From Symbiodinium natans (lineage: Eukaryota; Sar; Dinophyceae; Suessiales; Symbiodiniaceae), in assembly GCA_905221605.1 (NCBI GenBank), contig CAJNDS010002512.1, forward strand, positions 566,360 to 630,359: a stretch of 64,000 nt of DNA, written 5' to 3'. Each line of letters begins with the position of its first letter. Positions within the stretch are counted from its first letter, which is position 1. The notes under the pieces were generated by a model. The model worked only from the letters and a program-made list of their open reading frames with translations. It was not told the DNA's origin and searched no databases. Shown in pieces: positions 34,174 to 45,379 of the stretch. Made by a program: the position numbers and the translations under genes.

Positions 34174-36214
34174 TGCGGGTTTTCACGGTTCTGTTTGAAC
34201 TGCTGCACGGGGGTACATCTCTGATCTCGCACAACTCCGACCAGTTCTGTTGAACTGCGGATGTGCTCAGAGACCACGGCGCAATGCTTTTAGCAATCAA
34301 TCTAGCCAATCTGCTCCCGCGGCTGTGTGCTGTGTGGCCTGTTGGCTTCACATGTGCCGACCCTATCAAAAGCAGCAGGCGGTCGACATCCCACTCCTCT
34401 AACTCCTCTAACTCCTCTAACTCCTTTAACTCCTCACTTCTTGACTACCCAAGTCTCCGCGCCAGTTGCCAAAGCCACAAAGATGACCTCTGCAATTATA
34501 CACGGTAGAATGTGAGGCTGAACCTATGGTTCTAGCCTGAAGGGTTGTTGCAGCGTCGGCATCCATTTAGTTCTCGAGGTTCTGCGTGCGATCGTTGTGC
34601 AGAATTTATTTATGGTAGGGCTTTGTGGATAAGTCGGGGCCACTCCTTCTTGTGTCATTGCATTCGGCTTTCCTCATTTCAAGCTGCACGCAGAACGTGG
34701 GGAGACCACCCCCTGGTGCTTAAGAGTTGTGTGCTGTGTGCATAATATCGGACTCAGCCAGGACTTTTGCAGGTACGAGTCGCAGAGTCAATTGCCGCCC
34801 TGACCCCTGTGGCTTGTTGTACAGAGCATGCCTGCAGAAAGGTGGAAAAAATGGCGCACTTGGGCCTTGCACAGTGAATTCGCAGTATGTTCGGACTGAC
34901 TTTGGGGAGTTTCGGGGCATTGTCAGTAGTAGATCGTGCCGAGCATTTGCAGGCACAGGCTCCGCTGCTATGCATTAGGCACGCAGCAGATTGGCTCTGA
35001 GCAAGGGTGGAGGTGAGGCACACATTGAGTTGGACTGCGGACGCTCGCAAAAACACACACAGGGAACTCAAGATGTTGGGTCGTGTTGTTCAGCTCCTCT
35101 GCAGCTCTACAACGCATCTTCTTGCTGTAGTGGAGTTCATTTGTCCGCGGGTTGTTCGCGTTCTGGAGTCGTGGCAGGGAAGTACTGATGACAACACGGG
35201 AGGTAATTCACGTACCAGCCCTTCAAGTACACTAGAATACTACAAATCCTTGGTCCTTTGAGTCCTATAGCCACGCGTGCGTTCGTCCGGAAGGGCCATG
35301 GGCGCCTCGCAGTGTTCTGCGAGCTGGGGCCCTAACGTCTCAGAGGCTTCGAGCTGTGGTTGCGGGCTCATGGGTGCTCTTCGCTTCGCGGTTGTCGGAA
35401 GACCCAGGTCCCTTCAGCCAGCGCACAGGGCAAGCACATGACTTTTGATTCCCTCTTGGGCTCGTTTGGCCGTGTTAATGATCCCGTCTCACAACAGGGC
35501 TGGCTATTGTTCGACAAGCTATTGTACCTTCATACCAGCTTCCCAGATTGCCCATACTACTGCCGCATGAAGACAGAGTGTAACCAATGGGGCCTGATGC
35601 TTTGCGGGACGAGTTGCTAGGTGCAGATAGTTGCATTGCAGATTTGCAACGTGGTCCCGTCATTGAATTCCGTGCATCTTTCAGATGACAGTTGGTCATG
35701 AAGTGGCGAACTAGCAAGTAGAGACACGGTACTTGGCTTTTGCCTTACTTCAGTGTTTGGCTTCACAGTCATCCGCAAGACACCAACGGACTTGGCGCAC
35801 CATGCTCACGTTTCTGTCTCTTCTCAATGGTTAAAGCGCTGGCATGACAGATGAGGCCAATGCGATTGCCCCAAGGGCGGTCTGGACAACGCGTCTGTGG
35901 TAGAGGCAGCTCGGGGCAAAGGAGTAGGATCTAGGGGTCCTAGGCGCTAGGTGTGTTGCTGTGAGTTGGAACTAGTTCATGAGCTGCAGCCGTGGAGCTT
36001 CTCAGTGAAAAGATGTTCCCTGTAGCTTACCCAGAGCTTGTTATATGTAACGTCGATGGGTCCTGTAGACTTGCGTTTTCAGGATTGGTGTCTTCTGCTG
36101 ATTAAAGTGGCCCGGACACGTAATCGGGCCGTACTCAGTGTAGCTACATCATGAATTGCATGCCACTGATTCTGACAGTCTGCCACCAAGATCGTGTTCA
36201 CCTGCAGCTCCCAA
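34174..36214. other. No firmly supported gene; short tandem repeat
   Basis: Includes five tandem copies of TAACTCCTC-type 9-mers at 34394-34438. The open frame 35360-35620 (contains TFDSLLGSFGRVNDPVSQQG) has fair composition but no splice or domain support. Confidence 0.35.
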
Positions 36215-36470
36215 ATTCCCCTACAACACACACACACTACCCCATCTGCAGCCACACAGCCCTGGCCCACACCCGAGGAAAACTCAAAACCCCCATGCCC
36301 ACACTCAAGCCATGCACGTACGCTCCGACCCATGCCCGCATCCACACTTACGCCGCTCACACCTTGCAGTATCCGACACCGCCCACATCTGCACTCTACG
36401 CTGCCACATTCACACCATTTACACCACCCCAAAAACCAAACCACCCACACACCCAAGCACCAATCCAGTC
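36215..36470. other. C/A-rich strand-asymmetric tract
   Basis: About 250 bp almost free of G on the plus strand, made of CACAC, CCCAC and ACACCC words without a strict period. Three overlapping plus-strand open frames of 119-153 codons owe their length to the lack of G-containing stops and are not taken as genes. Confidence 0.6.
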
Positions 36471-37910
36471 CATCAGGAGAAGGTCTCTGGCTCTTGGGAA
36501 GGGTCGTTTTCAGCGGCTTTCTTTCATTAAACGAGTATTCGAGACGACCATGAATAAAAGCCTGGACAAGAAGACGCAACTATGGCAACCATGCTCAGTA
36601 GTTTTGCCATAAACAACTGTCCAGCAAAGAGGCAACACACGGCCAGCACAAGAAAAGCTTGCTGTCAAAAAAGAGATGCTCAGCATAAGAGAAGGAGCAC
36701 TGCCTGCCTTCATGAGACAACATCTTTGTCCAAAGAGCTTCATCAGCTTTTAACCCCAAGTACGTAAACCTCCACTCCACCACTCCCAGCCCCCCCGGTC
36801 CTCCGAGGACCGCTTGAATCCCTCCTCGAAGGCTGCTTGGACTTGACCGGGGTCCGGGGCTCCAGGGGCTTAGGGGCTTAGGTGCGAAAAAGGGTTGTGT
36901 AGAGTTTGGGGTGCAGAGGTCTTTGGTAGATTGTTCTTGGTTCACATGATGATTTACATAACGCCGTCTACCGCCGGGCTGGATGGCAGGCTAGCGGCTA
37001 GGGCCTAGCTTGCATCCCTGCAAGTCGTTGTCCCCCAGATCTCTGTGCAAAAGGTCATAGGCCTCCCCTGAGGCTAAGACCCAATGTTTGCCTCGCGCAT
37101 GGTACCCAACAACCTCGTACCTTGCGCCCCCAGGCATGCTGGACCTCCGGGGCACGGCTAGGAAGAGTTTTTGGCCCTCAGCTGCCCTCGAGCGAAGAAC
37201 TCCCGAACACCAAGTTCCAGATATCTGAAGCTATCAAGCGCTGCAGGTCCTGGCCGCGCTGGGCCCCGCGTATGTCTTCGAGGATGGGGCGCGATACAGC
37301 CGCTCGGGCCATCTCGGATCGCATAAAACATCGGTGAGCCTGGAGCCTGCAGAGTTGAACAGGTTGGGCCCGCTGTAGAAATATGGGGAAGTTGCTATGG
37401 CTATGGCTGGATCATACCGCCTTTGCCTTCACACCATCTTTTTCCGAAGATGCCTCTAAAAACGCAAGATGCCAGACCTGGTGGGTTAACAAGCTCCTGA
37501 GTGGCCAGGCTGAAAGCCGGAAGGTGTCATGTGCCAACCCAGACCCCCGAAGAACCCAGAACCGTGTGCGTTCCATGTTGGCTCTAATTCTGGTGCTGAA
37601 ATCGCCACAAGTGAAAGGTTCCTTCTTCGTTCGACTGCTCACCCAAACCAGTTCCCGAAAAGGCCTAACCATATACCCCTTACCGCCATCTGCCCGCAGA
37701 GACAGTTCAGGTGGTCAGTGGCAGAGTGGAATGAGACATGGCTCCGTGGCAGAGACGTGCTCGGCGCCGCTTTGATTTAGGGAATCATGAGCGAGGAAAC
37801 TACACTACTGACCTGGCCGTGAGAAGGATTGCGATGAGCATAAAGGAGTGAGTTCAGAGAATGGCCTTACAGCATTTTCACTCCGTGACCTTCATTGCCA
37901 AGCATTCCAG
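36471..37910. other. No firmly supported gene; possible upstream MORN exon
   Basis: The stretch 37247-37300, entered after GCAG, reads VLAALGPAYVFEDGARYS, whose YVFEDGARY resembles the second half of a MORN repeat; it could be an upstream exon of the MORN gene. The preceding 37180-37246 (contains EELPNTKFQISEAIKRC) also looks coding. Confidence 0.3.
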
Positions 37911-40900
37911 TTCTCTCCCCTCGACAAGCACAACCAGCTCCAAGGTTTTGGAATCCATGTCGAAGTGGACGGCTCCACCTACGAAGGCCTGAGAAGAGCC
38001 AGGGGACTGGGAACAGAGGTTATGGGTGGGCAGGGAGCCCAAGAAGTAAGCTGCTATAGCCTGTGACGTTACCAAGCAGCATGCTTTTGGGCAGGATAGC
38101 GGCTCGATGTGCTTCTAATGCCTTCCCTTCCAGTGGGTTCGTGGAGGGTACGTGAGTCGAGCCTGGGTGTTCACAGGGCACGTATGGGCAAGAGGAGACT
38201 TTGGAATAGCATCCTGCAGCACACATGACACAGTGCTTTCATCGCATATGGTCGCGAAACTGTATGCCTGAAGCAGGGTTTTTTTTTGGGGGAAGGCTGC
38301 TGACTCAGGCTACGATTCGGCCACGATGGCTTAAGGTCCCGCCAGCCCCAAGCTAAGCCTTTAGACTTGACGGGAGTCGGCTTCTTTGCTAAGGCCGCTA
38401 TACTTTAGCATTGTAAGAATCTTAAGCATCTCGGCTTCCCGGGTTTCAGGTCGTTGAGATCGTTGATGCTTTCCTGCTTAGGGCTTAGAGCTGAAGCTGT
38501 GCCCAAACCCATAAGATTCCACGAGACCCCACGAGCCCCCAATGAGTTGGAGTTGTTTGTGATTTTGTGATTGTTTCAGGCCACTGGCAGGATGACAAGG
38601 CGCGAGGGCCGGGGCGATTAAAGCCCACCCAAGACGAAAGCAAGCATGCAGCAAAGCCTGGGGAGCCCTAAGCCACACCGGTTGTGTTCTGAAGACCCCC
38701 CTTAAGGACGTCGCTGGGTCGGATTTTGTTCGGCCTTTTGGTGAAATCGCTCTCCTCCTCGCTGTGGCCGTCGTCGTCCCGACTACTCACTTTCCTGAGA
38801 TGATGCATCTTCGTCGGTTAAGTTTCTTCCTGAACCTTCCAAGAAGGCTGAGAGAGATATTTGTGCAACCAGCCTAGATATGAAACAAAAGGCTGGCATC
38901 ACCAACTCCACGCTTTTTGCACACTCCAAGCATGCCACAGGTGGCAATGCAACAGAGTATTGGTCAAAGCTCTTACGGGAAGCAGACCATCCATTCTGCC
39001 AAGAGAAGTAGAAGCCAGCTTTATTCGTCTGCCAATGCGAGATCAATACGTTGTTTCCTTATATGGCTGGTAAAGGTACGCTGTCCACGACTGTTTCCCA
39101 TCCAAGTCCCTGGAGCCACGGACCTGGCGGTTTTTCGGAAACTGCTTTCAGCCATGGGCCTCCATTCTGCTTTCCGCCTCAGCCCCCTGTTCTTGGACGA
39201 CTGATGCGTAGGATCATGGACGTCGTTGCAAGGCCTTGGGGCCCTGAGCTTGCGCTAAAACTTTGTGAGCCAGCGTGTAGAATTTGAGAACCTGGGAAAT
39301 CAAGATGCATCCTCAAACCTTGGCCCGCGCGGCATCGCGAACTGTCCAATTGCATGTCCTGACTGCACAGACATACAAAGGCCAGAGATCAGTTCTTAGC
39401 GTAGCAACTTTTGAATGAGACCACTCCGAACCTTTTTGTTTTGACTCGTCAAGCAAGAATCAACTCGCGACGCTGGCCCCACCCGTGTGCTAGCCTGGGC
39501 TCCGTCTCCCTCTCCTGTTTGTTTTTTCTTCTTCGTCTCTGGCTCCCTCCACGCCTTGGCAGAGGCGCACGGCAGTGGGCGCCTTCAGCATGCGGATGGA
39601 GCGTCCTACGAGGGTTCCTGGCAGGGCAGCATGAAGCCACCATGGCTGCAGTTGATGAAGAGCACAGCTTGCAGGGTTTGCCCGATTCTACCCCAATCCC
39701 CCGAAGCAGTTTTACGGGGCTGCACTGCCTTGAAGGTGCACAAAATCTCTGGGACGTAAGACGCAAGTCTTTCAATTCCCCAAAGAAGGATGCCAGGGCA
39801 TCCAGGGCCCCACACGGTGCAGGACCGGACCGGTGACTGTGCTCAGGCATGGGGAAGGGACCTATGTCCACAGCGACGGGTCCAGGCGGCTGGGACTCTG
39901 ACCTTGGGTTTTCTATGTCTTCTTGGGTTCGGGGTTACCTTGCTGAACAGGGCTTCAGTTGAGACATGGGCTTAGTGCAAAAGTCGTATAGCTTTTCAGC
40001 TGTCGCAGCTATTAAGGCGTCAACAAGCTGTAGGGCTTGGCACGGCTAGGTGGAAACCTCGTACTGTCCTCACGCCCCTTTTTACGCTGAAGAAGTTGGA
40101 GGTTTTACATTTGAGATTCTTGTTCACGCTTTACCAAACGCAGCATGATAACGTCTTCATATCCCCAAGCAACCCAACGAGACCCTCAAGCATGAACCTT
40201 TTCTTCGAGGCTGGGTCTACTTGATTAGAGTGCTCGGGCGGCCATGGCCGGTCTATAGGTCAGCTCAGTTTCAATGCAAGTGAAGACGTCCCGGCCTTGG
40301 GAACCCGTTAGTATCCGGTGGCGAGATGAAAACGATGTTACGCAGAGGCACAAAGGCTGCCCCAGTGCAGCTGGCAAATGAATTGGCGGAAGCCGGCGAG
40401 GTCGAGAGGGTGAAAACATTGCTTGAGCCTTTGTTGCCAGAAAGGTGCGGAGAAGAGCAAAAGAGAACCACGCGGCCTTTTCTGTTCAACATCGTGCTCA
40501 AAGCCTATGCCAATGCTGCAGATTTGGTGGGAGCCGAGGCTTGGTATCGGCGAATGCTCTTGGCAAACGTTCATCCGAACTGGAAGACGTTTGGGAAGCT
40601 TTGCAAGAGCGCTGCCAAGGCTCGGGAGCCGTTGAGTGCCGAGCGCTGGTTGTGGCGGGGCACACAGGCGCCACTCCATTTCCCTGTGACGCCCGTGCAA
40701 CTGACGAGCCTTGTCGATGCTTGCAAAGATGATCCCCAGCGTGCGGAGTGCTGGCTGCGTCGAAGAGAGTTGCTGGAGGATGTCTCGGGCGATAGGTCGG
40801 TTACATCGGTTCATGCCGCCGGGGCTTCTGTGGCAGCTTGGGCCAAAGCCGGGGATCTCCGAAACGCAGAAATGGCCTTCAACCGAGCCGTGCGCGACAA

Positions 40901-43900
40901 TGGTGTCAGCAAGCAGCTCTGGACAACGCTGCTAGACGCATACTCGAAAAACAGTGCTAGCGACAAAGCTGCAGAGTGGTTCCACGCCGGTGTTGATATG
41001 AAGCTTAGGCCATGCGCCATTAGCTACACATCCGTTATGGAAGCCTTTGCGCGGACGAGAGACACTCGTAGCACGGAGGAATGGATGTTATCAATGGTGA
41101 GGGCTGGTGTGCCAGTGGAAGGCCCAACATGTGCAGTCTTGCTGGGATCGTTGGCGAAAGTGGCAGAAGTTGAACGTATAGAGGCATGGATGAGAAGAAT
41201 GAAAGAAGCAATGGTGGGCTTAGACACAGTTGCATATACGACGCTCATAACAGCATGTTCCGCAGCTGGTGATGCTGAAAGGGCGGAGGCAGTGCATGGC
41301 GAGCTTCCCACTCTTGGACTCCAGACCAATGTGGTTTCCCACACGGCTCTCGTCCAGGCTCATCTGAAATCACGCCATCCTGAACGCTTGGCACGGGCCT
41401 CCCATGCCATGGAGCGCATGCTGGCGAGCGCGGAAGTCTGCCCAAATGCGCTGAGCTTTGGCCTTTTGATTGGCGGTTTTGCATCAGAAGGTCATGTTGC
41501 CCAGGCTGAGGATTGGTACGCCCGCATGAGGGTTAATCTCAGGGCTGCGGACTTGGTCGCGCACAACGCCGTCATCAACGCTGCTACCAGAGCTGGAGAC
41601 GCCTTGCGAGCCAGGCTCTGGTGGGAGCGCCTGGAAGCTGCGGAACTCCGTGCAGATGCGATGAGCATGAACACCGTCCTTGAGGCCGTCGTTCGTTCTG
41701 CCCCAGAGGAGGCAGACTCTTTCTTCCGGCAATTGGGCCGCGCTCGTGTGACGGCAGCTTGGCCAACTGAGGTGACTTTTGCTATCCTCATGCGCCCTTT
41801 CGCTGAAAGAGGGGACCTCGAGAGTGTGGACCGGCTGTGGCAGCAGATGAGTGACTGGAGCGTCCAGCCGCAGGCATGCAATCTCTGGGCAGTGCTCTCT
41901 GCCTGTGCCAATTCCAAGCCCATGCTCCCAGACACGGCGGCGCAGCGATATCAGGACTGGGTGCGGCAGGGCGGCAGAACTGACCGTCATGTCATTTCGG
42001 CACTACGCGCGGCCCTGGAATGGAAAAACAAAGTCGAGGTCGGATGGCAAAGGCGTTGCTAGCTTGGCTTCTCCAAGCGTGCAAACTGTGCAAATCGAGA
42101 CCCCTAGGCCATGGGCCCTACCTCCTCAGACCCAGCCTGCCCCAAATTGAAAGACGAGCGGGGAAAACTCAGTTCGTCAAGAGGGCATCATGTAGTGGTA
42201 TAGCCCCAGAAGACCCCGCAACCCTGACCTGAAGCTTCCCTTTGCAGAACCCTAAGTTTTGAATGACTTAGGGTTTCCTCTCCTCTGCCGGGTGTGCCTT
42301 TGGCTGGGCCAGCCAAGTGGCATGCGCAGAGGATCCATGTCAATGAGTTTATGTTCATTGAGCATCTGCGGTGCTTGCCCAAGTCATGAACCCATGCAAG
42401 GTATAGTGGCCAGTGGAAGCATGACCTCCAGAACGGCAAGGGCACGGAGGCCATATGTATAAGATGGTAAAGTGGCTGGCTTGGCCGGGACAGCTTTGCA
42501 ACCATGTTCTGCGCAGGGTCTGCTCCAACTGTAGGGTTTCCTTGCTGCCATGGCAGACTTGAATCACACAAAGCCTGGCTCTGCAGGTGTGGTCAGACGG
42601 TGCAGCCTACACAGGCTTGAGCTCTCTGCTGTTGGGAGTTTTGTCGCGTGCGCTTGAGATTTCAGGTTTGGAATCCAAAGTCTGGAATTCTCTTCAGAAC
42701 TAAAGGTCTCATGGTTCAATTTTCGAAAAGGGCCTGATCTGTGCATCACCCTTGGCCGTGACTCTCGACCCTGCGGGAGCATGCATAGAGTAGATGAAGA
42801 AGCAAGCTAGAGCATTGCAATTCTCAAGGATGGATTTTTCCAAAGTTGCCTGATCATTTTGACCCACTAGGCTCGAACTGTGTGCCTGCAGGACAGTACG
42901 TGAACGGCCGGAAGAATGGTCGTGGCAAATACACCTGGCCGAATGGCTCTTACTTCGAGGGCGACTTCTTGGACAACGCGCCTACGGCAGGAAGCAGTTG
43001 TTACACTACAGTCACTACAGGTTGTCTCTAAACCGTAAATCAGAAGCTCGCAAGAGGCCTCAGTGACTTCACGAGGGAATTGTTCACACGTACTCGGCGG
43101 AGGGCTTCGGCAAAGGGCGGCACGACACAGGGCTGACCTGCCACAACTGGGCACGCTTTAATGAGGAACCACGAACTGAAACCTAGGGCCCAAGGGCTCC
43201 TTTGGTCTTGGGGCTTGCAGGAGGGCATAGGGTAGCTTGAGGGCAGCTTGAGGTTGTGCAAGGCTTCGGGGGCGTTCCTTACTCTGACCTCGAAGCGACT
43301 CGGCCCTCCTTGCCTCCGAGCTCTGAGCCGAGGACATACATGGTCAAGGCACCTACACGTGGCCAGATGGCTGTGTCTATGAAGGCCCCGAGTGCACAAC
43401 AAAAGGTTGCCCCAGAGCCACAAAAAATGCCAGAAGGGCTTCCTGTGTTCGTTTTTCTCGGAGAGGTCCCGCCCCTTCCCACCCCTAACGCCTCAAAGAA
43501 CCCATCCGGAGCCTCCCTCTTCTCTTCTCTCCACTGAGTGCACCTGCGTGGGAGGCCAGTGGATCAAGCAGCAGATGGAAGGCTTCGGCGTGTTCAAATA
43601 CCCAGATGGCCGCATCTACCAAGGTGCCAACAGAGAATGTTAATTTTTCTGTTCCGGTCGGTAATTCGGTTCCAATTCTATTCTTCTGAAGACCGTTCCC
43701 CCATACCATTCCCGAAGTGTTTGAGCTAAGTTTCATAGTGTTCAATCAACTTCGGGCTTTCGGTGCTGTAGTCATAAGTCGCTTGCAGCTGAGAAGAGAC
43801 TCAGATATGACAGACCAAGTGTTGCGAACTTCGCTAGGAATTGGGAGCGATTTTTCTGGAAAGGTTAGAAGACCGGCAGCTGTAATGATAGGCTCAATGA

Positions 43901-44131
43901 ACAGCAGTTGCTGGTGCATGGAGGCCACTACGTCAAGAGCCAGAAGCATGGAGAAGGCACTCTCCAGTGGCCAGATGGTCGAAAGTACGAGGCACAATTG
44001 CACCTGGAACAAGTGCGCCTACATGCAGAAGCCCTGACCACTGCCAGGGCGAATGGGCTCAGGGCGAGATCAATGGCAAAGGAACCATGACGGAGGCAGA
44101 TGGCACTCGACGGGTATCTCGGCTGCCCTGA
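37911..44131 (+). CDS. MORN-repeat protein, at least ten small exons
   Basis: MORN repeats (about 23 residues, YxGxWxxGxxHGxGxxxxxDGxxY) link proteins to membranes or cytoskeleton. Exons: 37911-37986 (LQGFGIHVEVDGSTYEG), 39563-39635 (AHGSGRLQHADGASYEG), 39847-39885 (HGEGTYVHSDGS), 42401-42449 (YSGQWKHDLQNGKGTE), 42587-42614 (VWSDGAAYTG), 42892-42977 (NGRGKYTWPNGSYFEGDF), 43333-43384 (IHGQGTYTWPDGCVYEG), 43555-43623 (EGFGVFKYPDGRIYQG), 43924-43991 (KHGEGTLQWPDGRKYE), 44048-44131 (INGKGTMTEADGTRR, TGA). From 39563 on every junction keeps frame and rebuilds a canonical repeat, so the chain is firm; between the first two exons a half repeat is missing, so one microexon is probably unseen. Donors are GC except one GT (43624); acceptors are AG|G except the first. 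The 5' end is unknown. The third intron holds the PPR gene. Confidence 0.8.
40326..42062 (+). CDS. Pentatricopeptide-repeat (PPR) protein, intronless, nested in MORN intron
   Basis: PPR proteins bind organelle RNA in sequence-specific fashion and act in its processing, editing or translation. The 578-residue frame carries about twelve degenerate 35-residue repeats, for example FLFNIVLKAYANAADLVGAE near residue 52, AISYTSVMEAFARTRDTRST near 235, TVAYTTLITACSAAGDAERA near 305 and LVAHNAVINAATRAGDALRA near 405. They are of plain P-type; no DYW or E domain and no SMR domain is seen. The frame is open upstream to 40284, so a short 5' exon with the targeting peptide may exist; the visible N terminus (MKTMLRRGTK) is basic but not a clear transit peptide. 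It lies entirely within the 39886-42400 intron of the MORN gene, on the same strand, and has no introns, unlike its neighbours, which suggests origin by retroposition. No spliced-leader relic or poly-A tail was found near its ends. Confidence 0.88.
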   Translation: MKTMLRRGTKAAPVQLANELAEAGEVERVKTLLEPLLPERCGEEQKRTTRPFLFNIVLKAYANAADLVGAEAWYRRMLLANVHPNWKTFGKLCKSAAKAREPLSAERWLWRGTQAPLHFPVTPVQLTSLVDACKDDPQRAECWLRRRELLEDVSGDRSVTSVHAAGASVAAWAKAGDLRNAEMAFNRAVRDNGVSKQLWTTLLDAYSKNSASDKAAEWFHAGVDMKLRPCAISYTSVMEAFARTRDTRSTEEWMLSMVRAGVPVEGPTCAVLLGSLAKVAEVERIEAWMRRMKEAMVGLDTVAYTTLITACSAAGDAERAEAVHGELPTLGLQTNVVSHTALVQAHLKSRHPERLARASHAMERMLASAEVCPNALSFGLLIGGFASEGHVAQAEDWYARMRVNLRAADLVAHNAVINAATRAGDALRARLWWERLEAAELRADAMSMNTVLEAVVRSAPEEADSFFRQLGRARVTAAWPTEVTFAILMRPFAERGDLESVDRLWQQMSDWSVQPQACNLWAVLSACANSKPMLPDTAAQRYQDWVRQGGRTDRHVISALRAALEWKNKVEVGWQRRC

Positions 44132-44285
44132 GCCCTGAGCCAATTTCCGCTAGGCCTGCTAGGCTACTATGCTGGCAGGGCATGTCCAAACGCCACTCTC
44201 AGCCCTTGGCCCAATCTCTGCGTGGTCTTTGTCGGGAAAGATGAAAAAAGCAACAGCTCTACTCTACCACGTAGCGACGTACATG

Positions 44286-44441
44286 TGTGCATGTGTGTGT
44301 GTGTGTGTGTGTGTGTCTGTGTGTGTGTGTGTGTGTGTGTGTCTGTGTGTCTGTGTGTCTGTGTCTCTGTGTCTCTGCGTCTCTGTGTCTCTGTGTCTCT
44401 GTGTCTATGTGTCTCCGTGTCTCTGTGTCTCTGTGTCTCTG
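44286..44441. repeat. TG and TGTCTC microsatellite
   Basis: TG run with TGTC interruptions grading into repeated TGTGTCTC and TGTCTCTG 8- to 6-mers. It lies about 150 bp after the MORN stop codon. Cysteine/valine-run open frames on it are artefacts. Confidence 0.95.
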
Positions 44442-45379
44442 GCACGAACTCGGACAATTCAAATTGCACATTAGAACGCAGTTCTCTCCAGTGACTTGGA
44501 GTTTCCGTACATACAGAACATGGTACAGGATATGCTGATGTATCATTCCCGGCTGTGCCATCATCCAAATGTTCTAGACCACTTGTTATTTGATAAGCCC
44601 TCCGAAGACCCGGTTACACGAAACGACGAAACTCGTGAAGTTGAGCTCAATCGTACCAGTGACAGCACGCCTTTGCACTCGCAAGTCCCAGAGCCATCCG
44701 CCCCAAATCCTACACTCTACGACCCCACGCCCCACACAAAAAAGCCACCTTAGAACACCAACACTAAAGCCGCCATACGCCAACCGAACTCCATCGTTCG
44801 CCCACTCAGGAGGGGACCTGGAAGCGGGGCCATAGAGTCGGCCAATAGCCGCTGCAAGGCCAGGAGTTGAGGGGTTGGGCTCTTCTTGTGGTAGTTGTGA
44901 GTCCAGTCCACATAATACAAATTCGCGGCCTTAAGCCTTGCAGCTCGGTGTGGCTTAGCGCGAAAATTTAGGGCTGTAGCGTCAGCAGAAGAAGCAACGA
45001 CTTTAACCCACAGATCCCGGCGGAATCGCACCATAGTTCCTGTGGACAGCGATTCTTGAAAAAGCAGCCGGAACCATGATCTCAAGCCAGAGCGCGAGGT
45101 GGTTTCCCAAAGCGGAGCCCAGCGGAAAGCAAATTTCCAGCCAGCAGCAGGACGCCTGTCGAAAGCTTTGGGTTTGGAAAGGGCATGAGGCTTTTTCTAG
45201 AGGACTACGCTTTGGAAAGTCGGACGTCCTACGTACTTGATCAGGGTAGGCAGTACGCAGGTTCATCGTGCGAATAAGCTCCGTGACGGAAACTGGTGGC
45301 CTGCAAGCGCAACGGAAGCTGGACCAGCATGTGACGGAAAACGGGTCCGGCAGCAACTGAAACCAGGGGCCGGGCCTGA
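44442..45379. other. No supported gene
   Basis: Short open frames on both strands only; nothing with a recognisable domain or splice context. Confidence 0.35.

Noticed and set aside
36151-36612. 153-codon plus-strand frame rich in His, Pro and Thr
   Set aside because: Caused by a G-poor CAC-rich tract that lacks stop codons in three frames.
40338-41990. Minus-strand open frames across the PPR gene (up to 168 codons)
   Set aside because: Shadows of the long PPR frame; no domain.
44167-44568. Open frames rich in Cys-Val or His-Arg-Asp-Thr
   Set aside because: Products of the TG and TGTCTC microsatellite.
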